This document shows, in pieces, positions 16,880 to 25,513 of a stretch of DNA of 64,000 nt. A program made the position numbers and the translations under genes. Every line of letters starts with the position of its first letter. Position 1 is the stretch's first letter. The notes beneath the pieces were generated by a model. It had not been told where the DNA came from. It did not search any database and worked only from the letters and a program-made list of their open reading frames with translations. This DNA is from Spirochaetaceae bacterium (GTDB lineage: Bacteria; Myxococcota_A; UBA9160; UBA4427): the NCBI GenBank assembly GCA_020632655.1, contig JACKFD010000004.1, positions 62,001 to 126,000 on the forward strand. The letters run 5' to 3'.

Positions 16880-17307
16880 GGCAGCAGCACGAACCCCGCG
16901 ATCGCCGAGACCGCCGAGAACGCGATCGCCCCCGCAGCCGCCAGGCGATGGATGTCGCGCGCCTCCTGATCACCGCGCGCCAGCGCCCGCCCGCTCCAGC
17001 CCGTCCACGCGAAGAGCCCTGCGACGATCACGCCGAGCACGCCGTGGAAGCTGTCGAGGAGTGCGCGCTCCCGCAGCCCGACCATCGACACGGCGCCGAG
17101 CACGAAGCCCGCCGCGACGAGCCCGAGCGTGCGTCGACCGAAGGCGAGATGCCGCGCACGCAGCGCCGCGCCGATCGGCTCTCCGACCCGACGCCGCCTC
17201 CGGATCTCGAGCCCCAGCCGGGCCGTGAACACCGCGAGCGCGAGACTCCCGATCATCCACGCAGGATGCGCGAAGGCGAGAATCCGCCGGAGCGTCGCTT
17301 CGTCCAT
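16876..17307 (-). CDS. four-helix membrane protein, DUF4079-like
   Basis: The 143-residue product has four hydrophobic segments, with HPAWMIGSLALAVFTARLGLEIRRRRR at its start (split by a basic loop) and FHGVLGVIVAGLFAWTGWSGRAL in the third. The HP at the start of helix 1 and a conserved-looking FHG suggest haem or metal ligands, as in DUF4079 and related cytochrome-like proteins; the assignment is tentative. It begins 10 bases after the end of the CinA-like gene, on the same strand, and its stop overlaps the start of a 48-residue gene. Confidence 0.65.
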   Translation of the reverse strand: MDEATLRRILAFAHPAWMIGSLALAVFTARLGLEIRRRRRVGEPIGAALRARHLAFGRRTLGLVAAGFVLGAVSMVGLRERALLDSFHGVLGVIVAGLFAWTGWSGRALARGDQEARDIHRLAAAGAIAFSAVSAIAGFVLLP

Positions 17308-17317
17308 CGCCGCCGCG

Positions 17318-18043
17318 TCACTCGATCCTGTGGATGGCGTCCTTCGGCAGGCGGCTCGCCAGCGTCGCGGTCGCGCGCTCGAGGTAGTCCCCGTCCTTCG
17401 ACTCGAGGGTGAGCAGGACCCGGTAGTCCTCCTCGTTGATGCGCGGGTAGGAGCCGAGCATCAGCTTCGGGAACTCCTCGAGGAGACGGTTCAGCACGTC
17501 GGCGATGTCGCTCTCGTTCTCGCGGACGTAGATCTTGCGCAGCTGGAAGGGGACGCCCGTGAAGCGCTCGCGGATCTCGTGGAACTTCTTCTCGAAGAGC
17601 TCGGGGATCCCCGGGAAGATGTGCACGTTCTCGACGACCACGATCGGGAACCAGAGGCCGCCCACGTCGAGCACCTCGGCGCCTTCCGGGATCATGGCCA
17701 TCTTCTTCATGGCCTCGTTGACCGGCTTGTCCGAATAACGCTCCATCCGATCGAACATCGACTGGTTCAGCACGATCCGCCGATCGAAGGCCTTCGCGAT
17801 CGACTCCATCGTCATATCGTCGTGGGTCGGCCCGATGCCGCCCGACGTGAACACGAAGTCGTAGGCGTCGGAGAGGGCGCGCGTCTCCTTCGCGATCAGG
17901 TCGACGTCGTCGGGGATCGTCAGGATGCGCTCGAGCTCGACGCCGAGCTTGCGCAGCTCGACGGCCAGGAAGGGCGAGTTCGTGTCTCGCACCTTCCCGG
18001 AGAGGATCTCGTTGCCGATGACGAGGAGCGCGGCCGTGGCCAT
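17318..18043 (-). CDS. CinA N-terminal domain / molybdopterin-binding-fold protein
   Basis: The 241-residue protein is the COG1058 domain alone: AALLVIGNEILSGKVRDTN, the central TSGGIGPTHDDMT motif of the MoaB/MogA fold, and a closing NIFPGIPE-like segment (HIFPGIPELFEKKF). In CinA this domain hydrolyses ADP-ribose in pyridine-nucleotide recycling; the C-terminal deamidase domain of full CinA is missing here. The start MATAAL suits the family, although an open frame continues upstream through a 36-bp repeat that offers an in-frame ATG in each copy. Confidence 0.88.
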   Translation of the reverse strand: MATAALLVIGNEILSGKVRDTNSPFLAVELRKLGVELERILTIPDDVDLIAKETRALSDAYDFVFTSGGIGPTHDDMTMESIAKAFDRRIVLNQSMFDRMERYSDKPVNEAMKKMAMIPEGAEVLDVGGLWFPIVVVENVHIFPGIPELFEKKFHEIRERFTGVPFQLRKIYVRENESDIADVLNRLLEEFPKLMLGSYPRINEEDYRVLLTLESKDGDYLERATATLASRLPKDAIHRIE

Positions 18044-18111
18044 GGCCGGTAGCGTACCCCCGGCCCCGAGGCCCTCCAAGTCGCACGGCAGGGCGCAGCG
18101 CGCCGGCGGGG

Positions 18112-18218
18112 CGGCCGCAACGACGGAAGTCATCGGGGCCCGCGAATCGGCCGCAACGACGGAGGTCATCGGGGCCCGCGGATCGGCCGCAACGACGGAG
18201 GTCATCGGGGCCCGCGGG
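18112..18218. repeat. 36-bp tandem repeat upstream of the CinA-like gene, about 2.9 copies
   Basis: Units begin at 18112, 18148 and 18184, each opening CGGCCGCAACGACGG. On the minus strand, in frame with the gene downstream, each encodes RAPMTSVVAADP-type 12-residue text with an ATG at the same point. A plus-strand ferredoxin gene begins about 100 bases further on. Confidence 0.9.
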
Positions 18219-18313
18219 CGCGCCTGGACGGGGACTCGCTGCGAGCCGCGCCCGACGGTCGTCGCGGCCGCACGCTTCCCGAGCGGAAGGCGTCGCCTAG
18301 ACTCCCCGCCGCG

Positions 18314-18607
18314 ATGCGCTGCCGGATCCGCTTCCTGCCCTCCGAACGTTCGGTCGAGATCGAGGCCGGGGAGACGACCCTGCTCGAGGCGACCCGGGCC
18401 GCGGGTCTGCCGATCGCGAGCGCCTGCGGCGAGAACGGCGCCTGCGCCCGCTGCGGCCTCGAGATCGTCGAAGGCAGCGCGGCGCTCGAGCCCGAGAGCG
18501 AGCGGGAGCGGCGCATCAAGGAGCGCAATCGGATCGATCCGGCGCTCCGGCTCGCGTGCCGCGTGCGGCCCAGGGGCGACCTCGTCGTGCGTGCGACGTA
18601 TTGGTGA
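18314..18607 (+). CDS. plant-type [2Fe-2S] ferredoxin
   Basis: The 97-residue electron carrier has the cluster pattern ASACGENGACARCG (C-x5-C-x2-C) and a fourth cysteine in RLACRVRPRG. The N-terminal strand pair RCRIRFLPSERSVEIEAGET is typical of the beta-grasp fold. The partner enzyme is unknown. It lies 14 bases before a CbiX-like chelatase gene on the same strand, and a ferredoxin beside a tetrapyrrole chelatase is a sensible pairing. Confidence 0.92.
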   Translation: MRCRIRFLPSERSVEIEAGETTLLEATRAAGLPIASACGENGACARCGLEIVEGSAALEPESERERRIKERNRIDPALRLACRVRPRGDLVVRATYW

Positions 18608-18620
18608 AGGAGTGGCTCGC

Positions 18621-19013
18621 ATGACGAAGGGGGCGGGGCGCGTGCGGGGCGTGCTGCTCGTCGATCACGGCACGCGAAGCGAGGCCGCGAACGCGACGCT
18701 CCTGGCACTCGCCGAGGCGGTGGCGCGCGCGCGCCCCGATTGGCTCGTCGAGGCCGCCCACATGGAGCTGGCGCCGCCGGACGTCGGGACGGCGATCGAC
18801 GTGCTGGTCGAGCGGGGCGCCCACGAGATCCACGTACACCTGCACTTCCTGGTCGCGGGCTACCACGTGCGCGAGTCCCTGCCGGCGCTGGTCGCCCGAG
18901 CCCGCGAACGGCATCCGTCGATCGCGATCGAGCTGACCGATCCCCTCGGCGACGACCCGCGGCTGCTCGAGATCGTGCTCGACCGACTCGATGCGCGGAC
19001 CGGACGCGACTGA
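18621..19013 (+). CDS. CbiX/SirB-type sirohydrochlorin chelatase, short form
   Basis: The 130-residue single-domain protein has the family opening LLVDHGTRSEAAN and the second histidine region HVHLHFLVAGYHVRESL. Small CbiX proteins insert Co2+ or Fe2+ into sirohydrochlorin as dimers, for cobalamin or sirohaem. The ATG has AAGGAG eight bases upstream, overlapping the end of the ferredoxin gene region. No other cobalamin genes are in the window, so the metal is undecided. Confidence 0.85.
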   Translation: MTKGAGRVRGVLLVDHGTRSEAANATLLALAEAVARARPDWLVEAAHMELAPPDVGTAIDVLVERGAHEIHVHLHFLVAGYHVRESLPALVARARERHPSIAIELTDPLGDDPRLLEIVLDRLDARTGRD

Positions 19014-19052
19014 GCGAGACACTCTTCTGCGTCGTGCGTGCGCACGGCGGGA

Positions 19053-19637
19053 TCAGCCCCGCTCGCGCCCCGCGCCCGCCCGCCAGAGCTCGAAGGCGTA
19101 GAGCGCCGCGACGACGAGCGCATGGTCGATGCCGCCGGCGCGGACGGTCTCGTGCAGCGCGTCGAGGGGCAACAGCTCGACGGCCGTCTCCTCGGTCTCG
19201 CTGTTCTGGATCGCGCCGGCCCACTCGCAGTCGAGAGCGAGCTGCATGTGGCAGCGATTGCCGAAGAGGGCGGGATTCGGGTTCAGCGATCCGAGGCTCT
19301 CGAGCCGCCCGGCGCGATAGCCGGTCTCCTCGAGCAGCTCCCGCGCCGCCGCCTCGGCCGGCGACTCGCCGGGATCGACGAGCCCACCCGGGATCTCGAG
19401 CGTGACCGCGCGCGCGCCGTGCCGGAACTGCCGCACCATCACGAGCTCCTCGGCCGCCGTCAGCGCCACGACGTTCACCCAGGCCGGGGACTCGATGCGG
19501 TAGAAGGGATGCGTACCGCCGGTCGTCGGCGACTGCATCGTCGCGCGATGCACGTCGAAGACCTTGCAGTGCTGGAGGTGGTCCTCGGCGAGCACGCGCC
19601 AGGGACGCGGATGCCCTCGGTCGTGCGGATCGGACAA
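19053..19637 (-). CDS. Nudix hydrolase, ADP-ribose pyrophosphatase-like
   Basis: The 194-residue protein carries a full Nudix box, GGLVDPGESPAEAAAREL followed by LEETGY, preceded by LEIPGG, as in ADP-ribose pyrophosphatases. The downstream GSLNPNPALF replaces the usual PSPG-type loop, so a different nucleotide-sugar substrate is possible. It is convergent with the chelatase gene and may share a transcript with the lipoprotein gene upstream. Confidence 0.9.
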   Translation of the reverse strand: MSDPHDRGHPRPWRVLAEDHLQHCKVFDVHRATMQSPTTGGTHPFYRIESPAWVNVVALTAAEELVMVRQFRHGARAVTLEIPGGLVDPGESPAEAAARELLEETGYRAGRLESLGSLNPNPALFGNRCHMQLALDCEWAGAIQNSETEETAVELLPLDALHETVRAGGIDHALVVAALYAFELWRAGAGRERG

Positions 19638-19682
19638 GGCGCCCTCCCGGATCGATCGCGCCGCGGCGCGCGCCCGACGCCG

Positions 19683-20357
19683 CTAGCCGCGCTCGGAGAG
19701 CACCAGCCGCACGCCCGTCGCCCCCGGCGAGAGCGGCTCCTCGACCGGGCTCGAGAGATCCGCCGCACCGCGCGTCATCGCGTTGCCGTCCGCGTCGAGC
19801 CGCGCCGAGAGCGAGATCGCCCCCTCGAAGCGCATCGACGGGATCATCACGTTCTCCGGACCGATCCGGAAATCGAGCGGGAACTCGGGGCTCGGGATCC
19901 GCAGCACCGCGAGCGGCGGGCCGCCCCGGGCGCCCTGGGGCCGCGCGATCACGAAGAGCACGCCGCCGTCGGGGCGGGCCAGCGCGAGCTCGCCGGGCAG
20001 CTCGATGCGCCCCTCGATCGCGGCGCCCGAGGCCGCGGGGCCCGGCGAAACGCTGTTGCCGCGGGCGACGGCCGCGCCCTCCGTCCGGGTCGGCGGCAGC
20101 GCGGCGCGATCGGCGCCACCGCCGGCCTGCGCCATCGCGGCGCCGGGTCCGCCCGCACCCGGCGGCGGACCGGGGAAGATGCGCGCGAGGTCGGGGGGGC
20201 TCGGCTCCTCGCCCTCGCGATAGGGCTCGATGTTGCGGTCGCAGGCGAGGCCCGGGAGCGCGACGACGGCCATCGCGAGCAGCGCGACGCCGCGCCGGGC
20301 CGCACCCTGTCTCCAGGTCGGCAAACCGACGCGCGCGCGTGCGAGGCAGTGGAACAT
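19683..20357 (-). CDS. exported protein with a CcmI C-terminal-like domain
   Basis: The 224-residue product starts with a signal ending VVALPGLACD (an imperfect lipobox). A Pro/Gly-rich linker follows, and from about residue 110 a domain runs AIEGRIELPGELALARPDGG, VLFVIARPQGARGGPPLAVL, then LDFRIGPENVMIPSM. This matches the C-terminal apocytochrome-binding domain of CcmI/CycH in c-type cytochrome maturation. The membrane and TPR parts of CcmI are missing, so its role is inferred only. It is divergent from thiC and shares the upstream region. Confidence 0.65.
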   Translation of the reverse strand: MFHCLARARVGLPTWRQGAARRGVALLAMAVVALPGLACDRNIEPYREGEEPSPPDLARIFPGPPPGAGGPGAAMAQAGGGADRAALPPTRTEGAAVARGNSVSPGPAASGAAIEGRIELPGELALARPDGGVLFVIARPQGARGGPPLAVLRIPSPEFPLDFRIGPENVMIPSMRFEGAISLSARLDADGNAMTRGAADLSSPVEEPLSPGATGVRLVLSERG

Positions 20358-20440
20358 CGCCGGCACAGTAGCGCGGCCGCGCACGCGACGGTCGGATCGG
20401 CGCGTGAGACCGCCACGAGCCGGTCGAGGGGACGCGTCGA

Positions 20441-20468
20441 TTGAGCGGACGGGGCTGCGTGATACGCT
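20441..20468 (+). promoter_or_regulatory. possible sigma-70 promoter for thiC
   Basis: TTGAGC at 20441 and TACGCT at 20463 are 16 bases apart, with TGA before the latter as a possible extended element. A start near 20475 would place the whole riboswitch in the leader. The match is only moderate. Confidence 0.35.
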
Positions 20469-20490
20469 CCGCCCCTGCACTGCTTGTCTC

Positions 20491-20614
20491 ACGCCTGGGG
20501 GTGGTCGGTGGCTCGCGAGGAGCCCCGATCTGAGAGCAGACCCTTCGAACCTGATCTCGTCCCCGGCTCGCGCGGCCCCGCCGCCCACGCCGGGAGGCGC
20601 GCGTAGGGAAGGCA
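20491..20614 (+). promoter_or_regulatory. TPP (THI-box) riboswitch
   Basis: The thiC leader holds the conserved TPP-aptamer segments in order: GGGGGTG near 20497, CTGAGA at 20530, CCCTTCGAACCTGATC at 20541, and GCGTAGGGAAGG at 20601. The ACGCCT at 20491 can pair with the AGGC inside the last segment to close P1. The P3 arm is enlarged and GC-rich. The only Shine-Dalgarno-like run before thiC (GGGAAGG) lies inside P1, so ligand binding probably blocks translation start. Confidence 0.93.
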
Positions 20615-20620
20615 ATCTCC

Positions 20621-22507
20621 ATGTCGATCGATCCGCGTTCCGCCCACGACTCCGCCCAGCCGCGCTGGGATCTCCCGCCGCTCGGCCAGAACCCCTCCTC
20701 CACGCGGGCGGGCACGACGCCGGGCAGCTTCGCCAACCCGCCCGAGATCGGCGGACCGCGCGCCTTCTCCTCGCCGGACACACCCGGCATGCCGCAGCCC
20801 TCGGGCAAGACGGCCTGGGACTTCATGCCGCCCGATTGGCGCCGGCTGCCCGAGGGCGAGCGGCTGGCGGAGTCCGCCCATCCCGAGCGCGCCCCCGCGA
20901 ACGCCTACGCCTTCGCGCCGCCCGAGGGCTTCGGGCCGATCACCCAGCTCGAGCATGCGCGCCTCGGCCGGATCACGCCCGAGATGCGGCGCGTGGCCAG
21001 GCGAGAGCCGCACCTCACGCCGGAGGAGATCCGCGACGAGGTCGCCGCCGGGCGCATGGTGATCCCGGCGAACAAGGTGCACCTCGCGCACGCGCTCGAG
21101 CCGATGGCGATCGGGCGTGCAGCCTTGACCAAGATCAACGCCAACATGGGCGCGTCGCCGATCTCGAGCGGAACACACGAGGAGGTCGAGAAGCTGCGCT
21201 GGGCGGAACGCTGGCAGGCCGACACGGTCATGGACCTGTCGACCGGCGGTGACGTCGACGCGACGCGCGAGGCGATCTGCACGGCCTCGACGGTGCCGAT
21301 CGGGACCGTGCCGATCTACTCGATGATCCTCGGCCGCAAGATCGAGGAGCTCGACCGCGCGACCGTGCTCGAGACCCTCGAGCACCAGGCGCGTCAGGGC
21401 GTCGACTACTTCACGATCCACGCCGGTGTGCGCCGCGAGCATCTGCCCTTCGTCGCGAAGCGGCTGATCGGGATCGTGAGTCGCGGGGGCAGCCTGCTCG
21501 CCAAGTGGATGATCCACCACGAGCAGGAGAACCTGATGGCGCAGATCTGGGACGACATCTGCGAGCTCGTGCGGCGCTACGACGTGACCTTCTCGATCGG
21601 CGATGGACTGCGGCCCGGCGGGCTCGCGGACGCGACGGACCTCGCGCAGCTCGGCGAGCTGCAGGCCCTCGGCGAGCTGACCGAGCGCGCCTGGCGGCAC
21701 GGCTGCCAGGTCATGATCGAGGGGCCGGGCCATGTGCCCTTCGACCAGATCGAGTTCAACATGAAGCTCCAGAGACGCCTCTGCCACGGCGCGCCCTTCT
21801 ACGTGTTGGGCCCGCTCGTGACCGACGTCTTCCCGGGCTACGACCACATCACGAGCGCGATCGGGGCGACGGCGGCGGCCTACCACGGTGCGTCGATGCT
21901 CTGTTATGTCACGCCGAAGGAGCACCTGGGTCTGCCGAAGAAGGACGACGTCAAGCAGGGCTGCGTCGCCTACAAGATCGCGGCGCACGCGGCGGACGTG
22001 GCGCTCGGCATTCCCTCGGCGCGGGACCGCGACGACGAGCTCACGAAGGCGCGTGCCGCGCTCAACTGGGAGAAGCATTTCGAGCTCTCCTTCGATCCGG
22101 ACCTCGCTCGCGCCTACCACGACGAGGATCTCGACGTCGACACGGATTTCTGCGCCATGTGCGGGCACGACTGGTGCTCGGTCCGCATCAGCAAGGAGAT
22201 CACGCTCTTCGTCTCGGGCAAGGACGAGTCCTACCAGTGGGACAAGCCGAAGATCTCGGCCGCCTTGACTCCGGAGCAGAAGGCGATCCTCGAGCAGCGC
22301 GGCGTGCTCTCGCCCGAGGAGATCCATCGCCTCGCGACCAAGACGAAGACGACGATGGGCCAGTCCGGCCGCCGCGCCGCCTGCCACAGCGATCTCGTCG
22401 ACGACGGCACCGCTCGACACATGCAGTCCGAGCGCCTCGACCCCGTGACCCTCGAGCCGCTCGGGGGCGACGACCCGACCGACGCGGACCGCGCGGCGTC
22501 GGCCTGA
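20621..22507 (+). CDS. thiC: phosphomethylpyrimidine synthase
   Basis: ThiC is a radical-SAM enzyme that rearranges aminoimidazole ribotide into the pyrimidine part of thiamine. The 628-residue length is typical. The N-terminal thiamine-specific domain is present, the core has NANMGASPISSGTHEEVEK-like text, and the cluster-binding motif CAMCGHDWC lies near the C-terminus. It begins seven bases after the TPP riboswitch. A DUF4149 membrane protein gene follows four bases later. Confidence 0.97.
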   Translation: MSIDPRSAHDSAQPRWDLPPLGQNPSSTRAGTTPGSFANPPEIGGPRAFSSPDTPGMPQPSGKTAWDFMPPDWRRLPEGERLAESAHPERAPANAYAFAPPEGFGPITQLEHARLGRITPEMRRVARREPHLTPEEIRDEVAAGRMVIPANKVHLAHALEPMAIGRAALTKINANMGASPISSGTHEEVEKLRWAERWQADTVMDLSTGGDVDATREAICTASTVPIGTVPIYSMILGRKIEELDRATVLETLEHQARQGVDYFTIHAGVRREHLPFVAKRLIGIVSRGGSLLAKWMIHHEQENLMAQIWDDICELVRRYDVTFSIGDGLRPGGLADATDLAQLGELQALGELTERAWRHGCQVMIEGPGHVPFDQIEFNMKLQRRLCHGAPFYVLGPLVTDVFPGYDHITSAIGATAAAYHGASMLCYVTPKEHLGLPKKDDVKQGCVAYKIAAHAADVALGIPSARDRDDELTKARAALNWEKHFELSFDPDLARAYHDEDLDVDTDFCAMCGHDWCSVRISKEITLFVSGKDESYQWDKPKISAALTPEQKAILEQRGVLSPEEIHRLATKTKTTMGQSGRRAACHSDLVDDGTARHMQSERLDPVTLEPLGGDDPTDADRAASA

Positions 22508-22511
22508 CTCG

Positions 22512-22967
22512 ATGTCCTCGCGTCGACTGCTTCGCTTCGCGCTCTGGCTCGCGCTCGGGGGCTGGGTCGGCTCCTGGGCCTTCTTCGCCTTCGTCGTCTC
22601 GCGGATCGCCTTCCGGGTCCTGCCGGGCAACGTCGCCGGCGATCTCGCGGGCGCGCTGCTCTCGAACCTGCATTGGGGCGGCGCGGTCGCCGGGCTCGTG
22701 GTCGCGGGCACGAGCTGGGCGCTCGGTCGGCGCGGTCTTCGGGTCGCGGTCCCGCTCGGGCTCGCGCTGATCTGCATGGCCAGCGAGCTCTGGCTCTCGC
22801 CCGCCGTCGCCGCCGTCCGACCGAGCACGCTCGGCGCTGCGAGCACCCAGGCGGCCGCCGAGCGCTTCCACGTCCTTCATCGCCTCTCGCTCGGTCTCTT
22901 CCTCGCCGTCCACCTCGCTTCGATCGGCCTCGTCTGGTCGAACGTCCGGGAGGACGACGGCATCTGA
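22512..22967 (+). CDS. DUF4149 membrane protein
   Basis: The 151-residue product has four membrane segments and the family features GGWVGSWAFFAFVVSRIAFRV near the start (split over helix 1) and FHVLHRLSLGLFLAVHLASI near the end. DUF4149 proteins are related to TMEM205; their function is unknown. It begins four bases after thiC and is probably translated from the same message, so the TPP riboswitch may control it too. Confidence 0.8.
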   Translation: MSSRRLLRFALWLALGGWVGSWAFFAFVVSRIAFRVLPGNVAGDLAGALLSNLHWGGAVAGLVVAGTSWALGRRGLRVAVPLGLALICMASELWLSPAVAAVRPSTLGAASTQAAAERFHVLHRLSLGLFLAVHLASIGLVWSNVREDDGI

Positions 22968-23259
22968 GGGACCGTGCAGCGGGAGGCGTCGCGAAGTCGG
23001 ATCCCGGGACCTCCGCCGCGATCCGGGACCGACCGTAAGGCCCCGAAATTGCGAGAAAAATCCATAGCCCTGCCCTCCGGCATGGTGTATCCTTCGCGGC
23101 CGTCGCATTTTTCGCTGCAAATTCAGGTACTTGCGATCGGCCTCGGTGTCGCGCCGAGGAGCCGAGCGGCGAAGATCGACGAGCCGGATCGCCGAGGCAG
23201 CCCGCAACCCGACAGCCGGCGATCGGACGGATAGACGAAGGGCTGAGGAAAACAGGACG

Positions 23260-23478
23260 ATGGACGACATCAAGATCAAGCTCTCCCTCGAGTTCTCCAT
23301 CTCGGAGAGCGACCTCGAGGACGGCCTCGCCGAATACGACGAGATCAGCGTCAGCCGCCTGATCGCGCAGATCCTCGACAAGTCGATCGCCGTCGACGAC
23401 GTGCGCTGCTCGGTCGTCGAAGGCCCGAACAACCTCGAAGAGGTCGACGAGCTGCGCGCCGCCTCGAGCGCCGGCTGA
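23260..23478 (+). CDS. 72-residue acidic protein, unknown
   Basis: The product MDDIKIKLSLEFSISESDLE continues with alternating acidic and hydrophobic residues and ends EVDELRAASSAG. It has no cysteine pair, signal or membrane segment. The ATG follows GAGGAA and AGGA runs. The 290 bases upstream are markedly less GC-rich than the rest and include GCGAGAAAAATCC and GCATTTTTCGC, so the gene probably has its own promoter. I recognise no family. Confidence 0.65.
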   Translation: MDDIKIKLSLEFSISESDLEDGLAEYDEISVSRLIAQILDKSIAVDDVRCSVVEGPNNLEEVDELRAASSAG

Positions 23479-23620
23479 GCCGAACGCCCGCGGAAGCGCC
23501 CCGACGAGACCTCCGCGAGGTCCCCGGCGCGAGCGACCCGACGCTGCGCCTCCGGCGCCCCCCGATCCGACCGTCCCCGACCCCCGACCGCGCACGACGA
23601 GCCCGAGGCAGGACCTTCGC

Positions 23621-24106
23621 TCAGCGAAACAGGTCGAGCTGCATGGGCTCGGCCGACCGCGGCGGCCGGGCCTGCGCGCGATCCCGCGCCGGCGTACCCG
23701 CCCGAGCGAGGGCGACGGCGACCGGGGCGCGCTCCGCCGGCGACGGGCCGAGACGACCCGGCCGGTAGATCCCCTCGCGGCGGGCCCACTCGAGGATCTG
23801 TGCGTAGAAGGTCTGGAAGCGCGGGCCATGGTTGAAGTGGCGCAGGTGAGCGAGCTCGTGGCAGAGGGTGTTCACGAGGCTCGAGTACTTGAGCGGGCGC
23901 CCCGTCGTCGCGTGACGTAGCCGGATGCGGATCGTCCCGTCGGAGTAGCAGACGCCGTATCGGCTCGTGACGTTGGCCCGCTCGGCCTCGAGCACCCGGT
24001 AGCGCAGCTCGAAACGCGAGCAGATCCGGAGCGCATCGCGCTCGAGACGTCTGAGCAGCTCCGCCCGGGTCCGGCGATCCACGTCTCCTTCCGCCCCCCT
24101 GCGCAT
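23621..24106 (-). CDS. YgjP/SprT-like zinc metallopeptidase-fold protein
   Basis: The 161-residue protein has the motif CHELAHLRHFNHGPRFQTFY, giving the zinc ligands His83, His87 and probably His93 with Glu84 as base. Before it comes YSDGTIRIRLRHATTGRPLK, as in YgjP/WSS1-type metal-dependent hydrolases. The start could lie slightly further upstream, because the frame stays open. The tail after residue 120 is Pro/Arg/Ala-rich. It is divergent from the LON-domain gene with 63 bases between. Confidence 0.82.
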   Translation of the reverse strand: MRRGAEGDVDRRTRAELLRRLERDALRICSRFELRYRVLEAERANVTSRYGVCYSDGTIRIRLRHATTGRPLKYSSLVNTLCHELAHLRHFNHGPRFQTFYAQILEWARREGIYRPGRLGPSPAERAPVAVALARAGTPARDRAQARPPRSAEPMQLDLFR

Positions 24107-24169
24107 CAGTGTCCGGATCCCCTCGTGGTCCGTCAACCAGGCCTGGTTCGCGGGGCTAAGCTCGTGCGC

Positions 24170-24841
24170 ATGGACGTGATCGAGTCCCTGCCGCTCTTCC
24201 CGCTCTCCGACGTCGTGCTGCTGCCGGAGGTGTCGGTCCCGCTCTACATCTTCGAGCCGCGCTACCGGCAGATGACGCGCGAGGCGCTCGACGGCGAGCG
24301 TCTGATCGGGATGGTCACGGTCCGCCCCGACAGCCTCGACCAGATGGCCGGGGCCCCGCCGATCTTCGCCGTCGGCTGTCTCGGGCGCATCGCGCACGCG
24401 AGCGAGCGGCCCGACGGCACCTTCCAGATCCTGCTGCTGGGCGAACGCCGCTTCCGCATCCTCGCGGAGCACCCGCGAGAGGGCGAACGGCTCTATCGCA
24501 CGGCGCGCGTCGAGCTGCTGCGCGATCCCGAATCGACGACCTCGAGCGCCGACGACGCGCTCGATCGTTCACGCGCAGCCCTGCTCGAGCTGGTCGGGCA
24601 GCTCGTCGATCGCACGCCGGGCGGTGATCGCGAACGGATCGTCGCCGGCTTCGAGGACCTCGAGCCGGCACGACTCGTCAACGCGCTGACCCGCTCGATC
24701 GGCTTCCTCCCGATCGAGCGACAGCAGCTGCTCGAGGCCGACTCGATCGAGAGCCGGTTCGAAATCATGATCGATTTGTTGCGCTTCCGGCTCGCGGAGA
24801 GTGGGCTCGGCGGCTCGGGCTCGGCGCCGCTCCCGAATTGA
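24170..24841 (+). CDS. LON substrate-binding domain protein
   Basis: The 223-residue protein consists of the Lon N-terminal domain alone: SLPLFPLSDVVLLPEVSVPL, the signature IFEPRYRQM, and GTFQILLLGERRFRI, followed by a helical C-terminal part. There is no AAA+ or protease domain. Such stand-alone proteins may bind unfolded substrates; their function is not settled. It lies upstream of the AT-rich gap before dnaA. Confidence 0.9.
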   Translation: MDVIESLPLFPLSDVVLLPEVSVPLYIFEPRYRQMTREALDGERLIGMVTVRPDSLDQMAGAPPIFAVGCLGRIAHASERPDGTFQILLLGERRFRILAEHPREGERLYRTARVELLRDPESTTSSADDALDRSRAALLELVGQLVDRTPGGDRERIVAGFEDLEPARLVNALTRSIGFLPIERQQLLEADSIESRFEIMIDLLRFRLAESGLGGSGSAPLPN

Positions 24842-25513
24842 TCGCGACGCGAGAAGGCGATCCGGAAAATCGCGCAATTTCGAGCATTCTTTCGAAATTG
24901 GCTGGAATTCTCGGATCGCGTTTTTTCAACCGTTGGTTCGGGAAGCCGCGGTGCGATGTCGAAAGCGCCTTCGGATCTCTCGCGAAGATGTCCGAATCAA
25001 ATGGGAATTCAGATATCAAAACGCGGTTGGAGGCCGCTCTGAGCCGCCTCACGGCCGTTCTACAAATGTGTCACCTCGTCGTCACCATCCGATCCGCACT
25101 TCGTTGCCAATCGCGAGGTCAGGTGGTTTACTCGGCCCCGCTCCAAGGAACCCGACTTCGAGTCTTTCGAGATCCCCGTGAACCTCGTCAAATCCCCCTG
25201 GATCGGGCCAGAATCGGAAACGGTTCGGTCTGATTCGAGGCCCGGAAGCCCCACCCGTCCCGCCTCGTCCGTCGCACTGCGCGCGGTCGGCGTATCGAAG
25301 GAACGGAGGGCAGGAAGGGTCGCCGTCGATCGGCGACCGACCAGCCAGGCCAGGGAAGAGGCATCGGTGGTTCGATCCGAGGACTCCGGATAGCTCGAGA
25401 TCGGGTGCCCACGAGAAGCCGTCGCGCGCCGGGACGCTGTCCACGCTCCCTCTCGGCAAGTCGATCGTCAGCCGTTTCAAGTCAGATAGCTCCGCTTCAT
25501 CGGACCGGCCTGC
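24842..25513. other. 672-bp non-coding gap upstream of dnaA, AT-rich for this genome
   Basis: The part from about 24865 to 25080 is close to half A+T, against about 30% elsewhere, with runs such as GCGCAATTTCGAGCATTCTTTCG and CGTTTTTTCAACC. No reading frame in it looks like a protein. I looked for DnaA boxes of the TTATCCACA type and found only weak partial matches (for example TGTCCACGC at 25439). It could be an origin or simply the dnaA control region. Confidence 0.5.

Noticed and set aside
20491..20614. Cobalamin riboswitch, because of the nearby chelatase gene.
   Set aside because: The conserved segments are those of the TPP aptamer and the gene behind is thiC.
24838..25233. A 131-codon frame in the gap before dnaA.
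   Set aside because: The text has no protein-like pattern, and the base use is not that of coding sequence here. Treated as non-coding.
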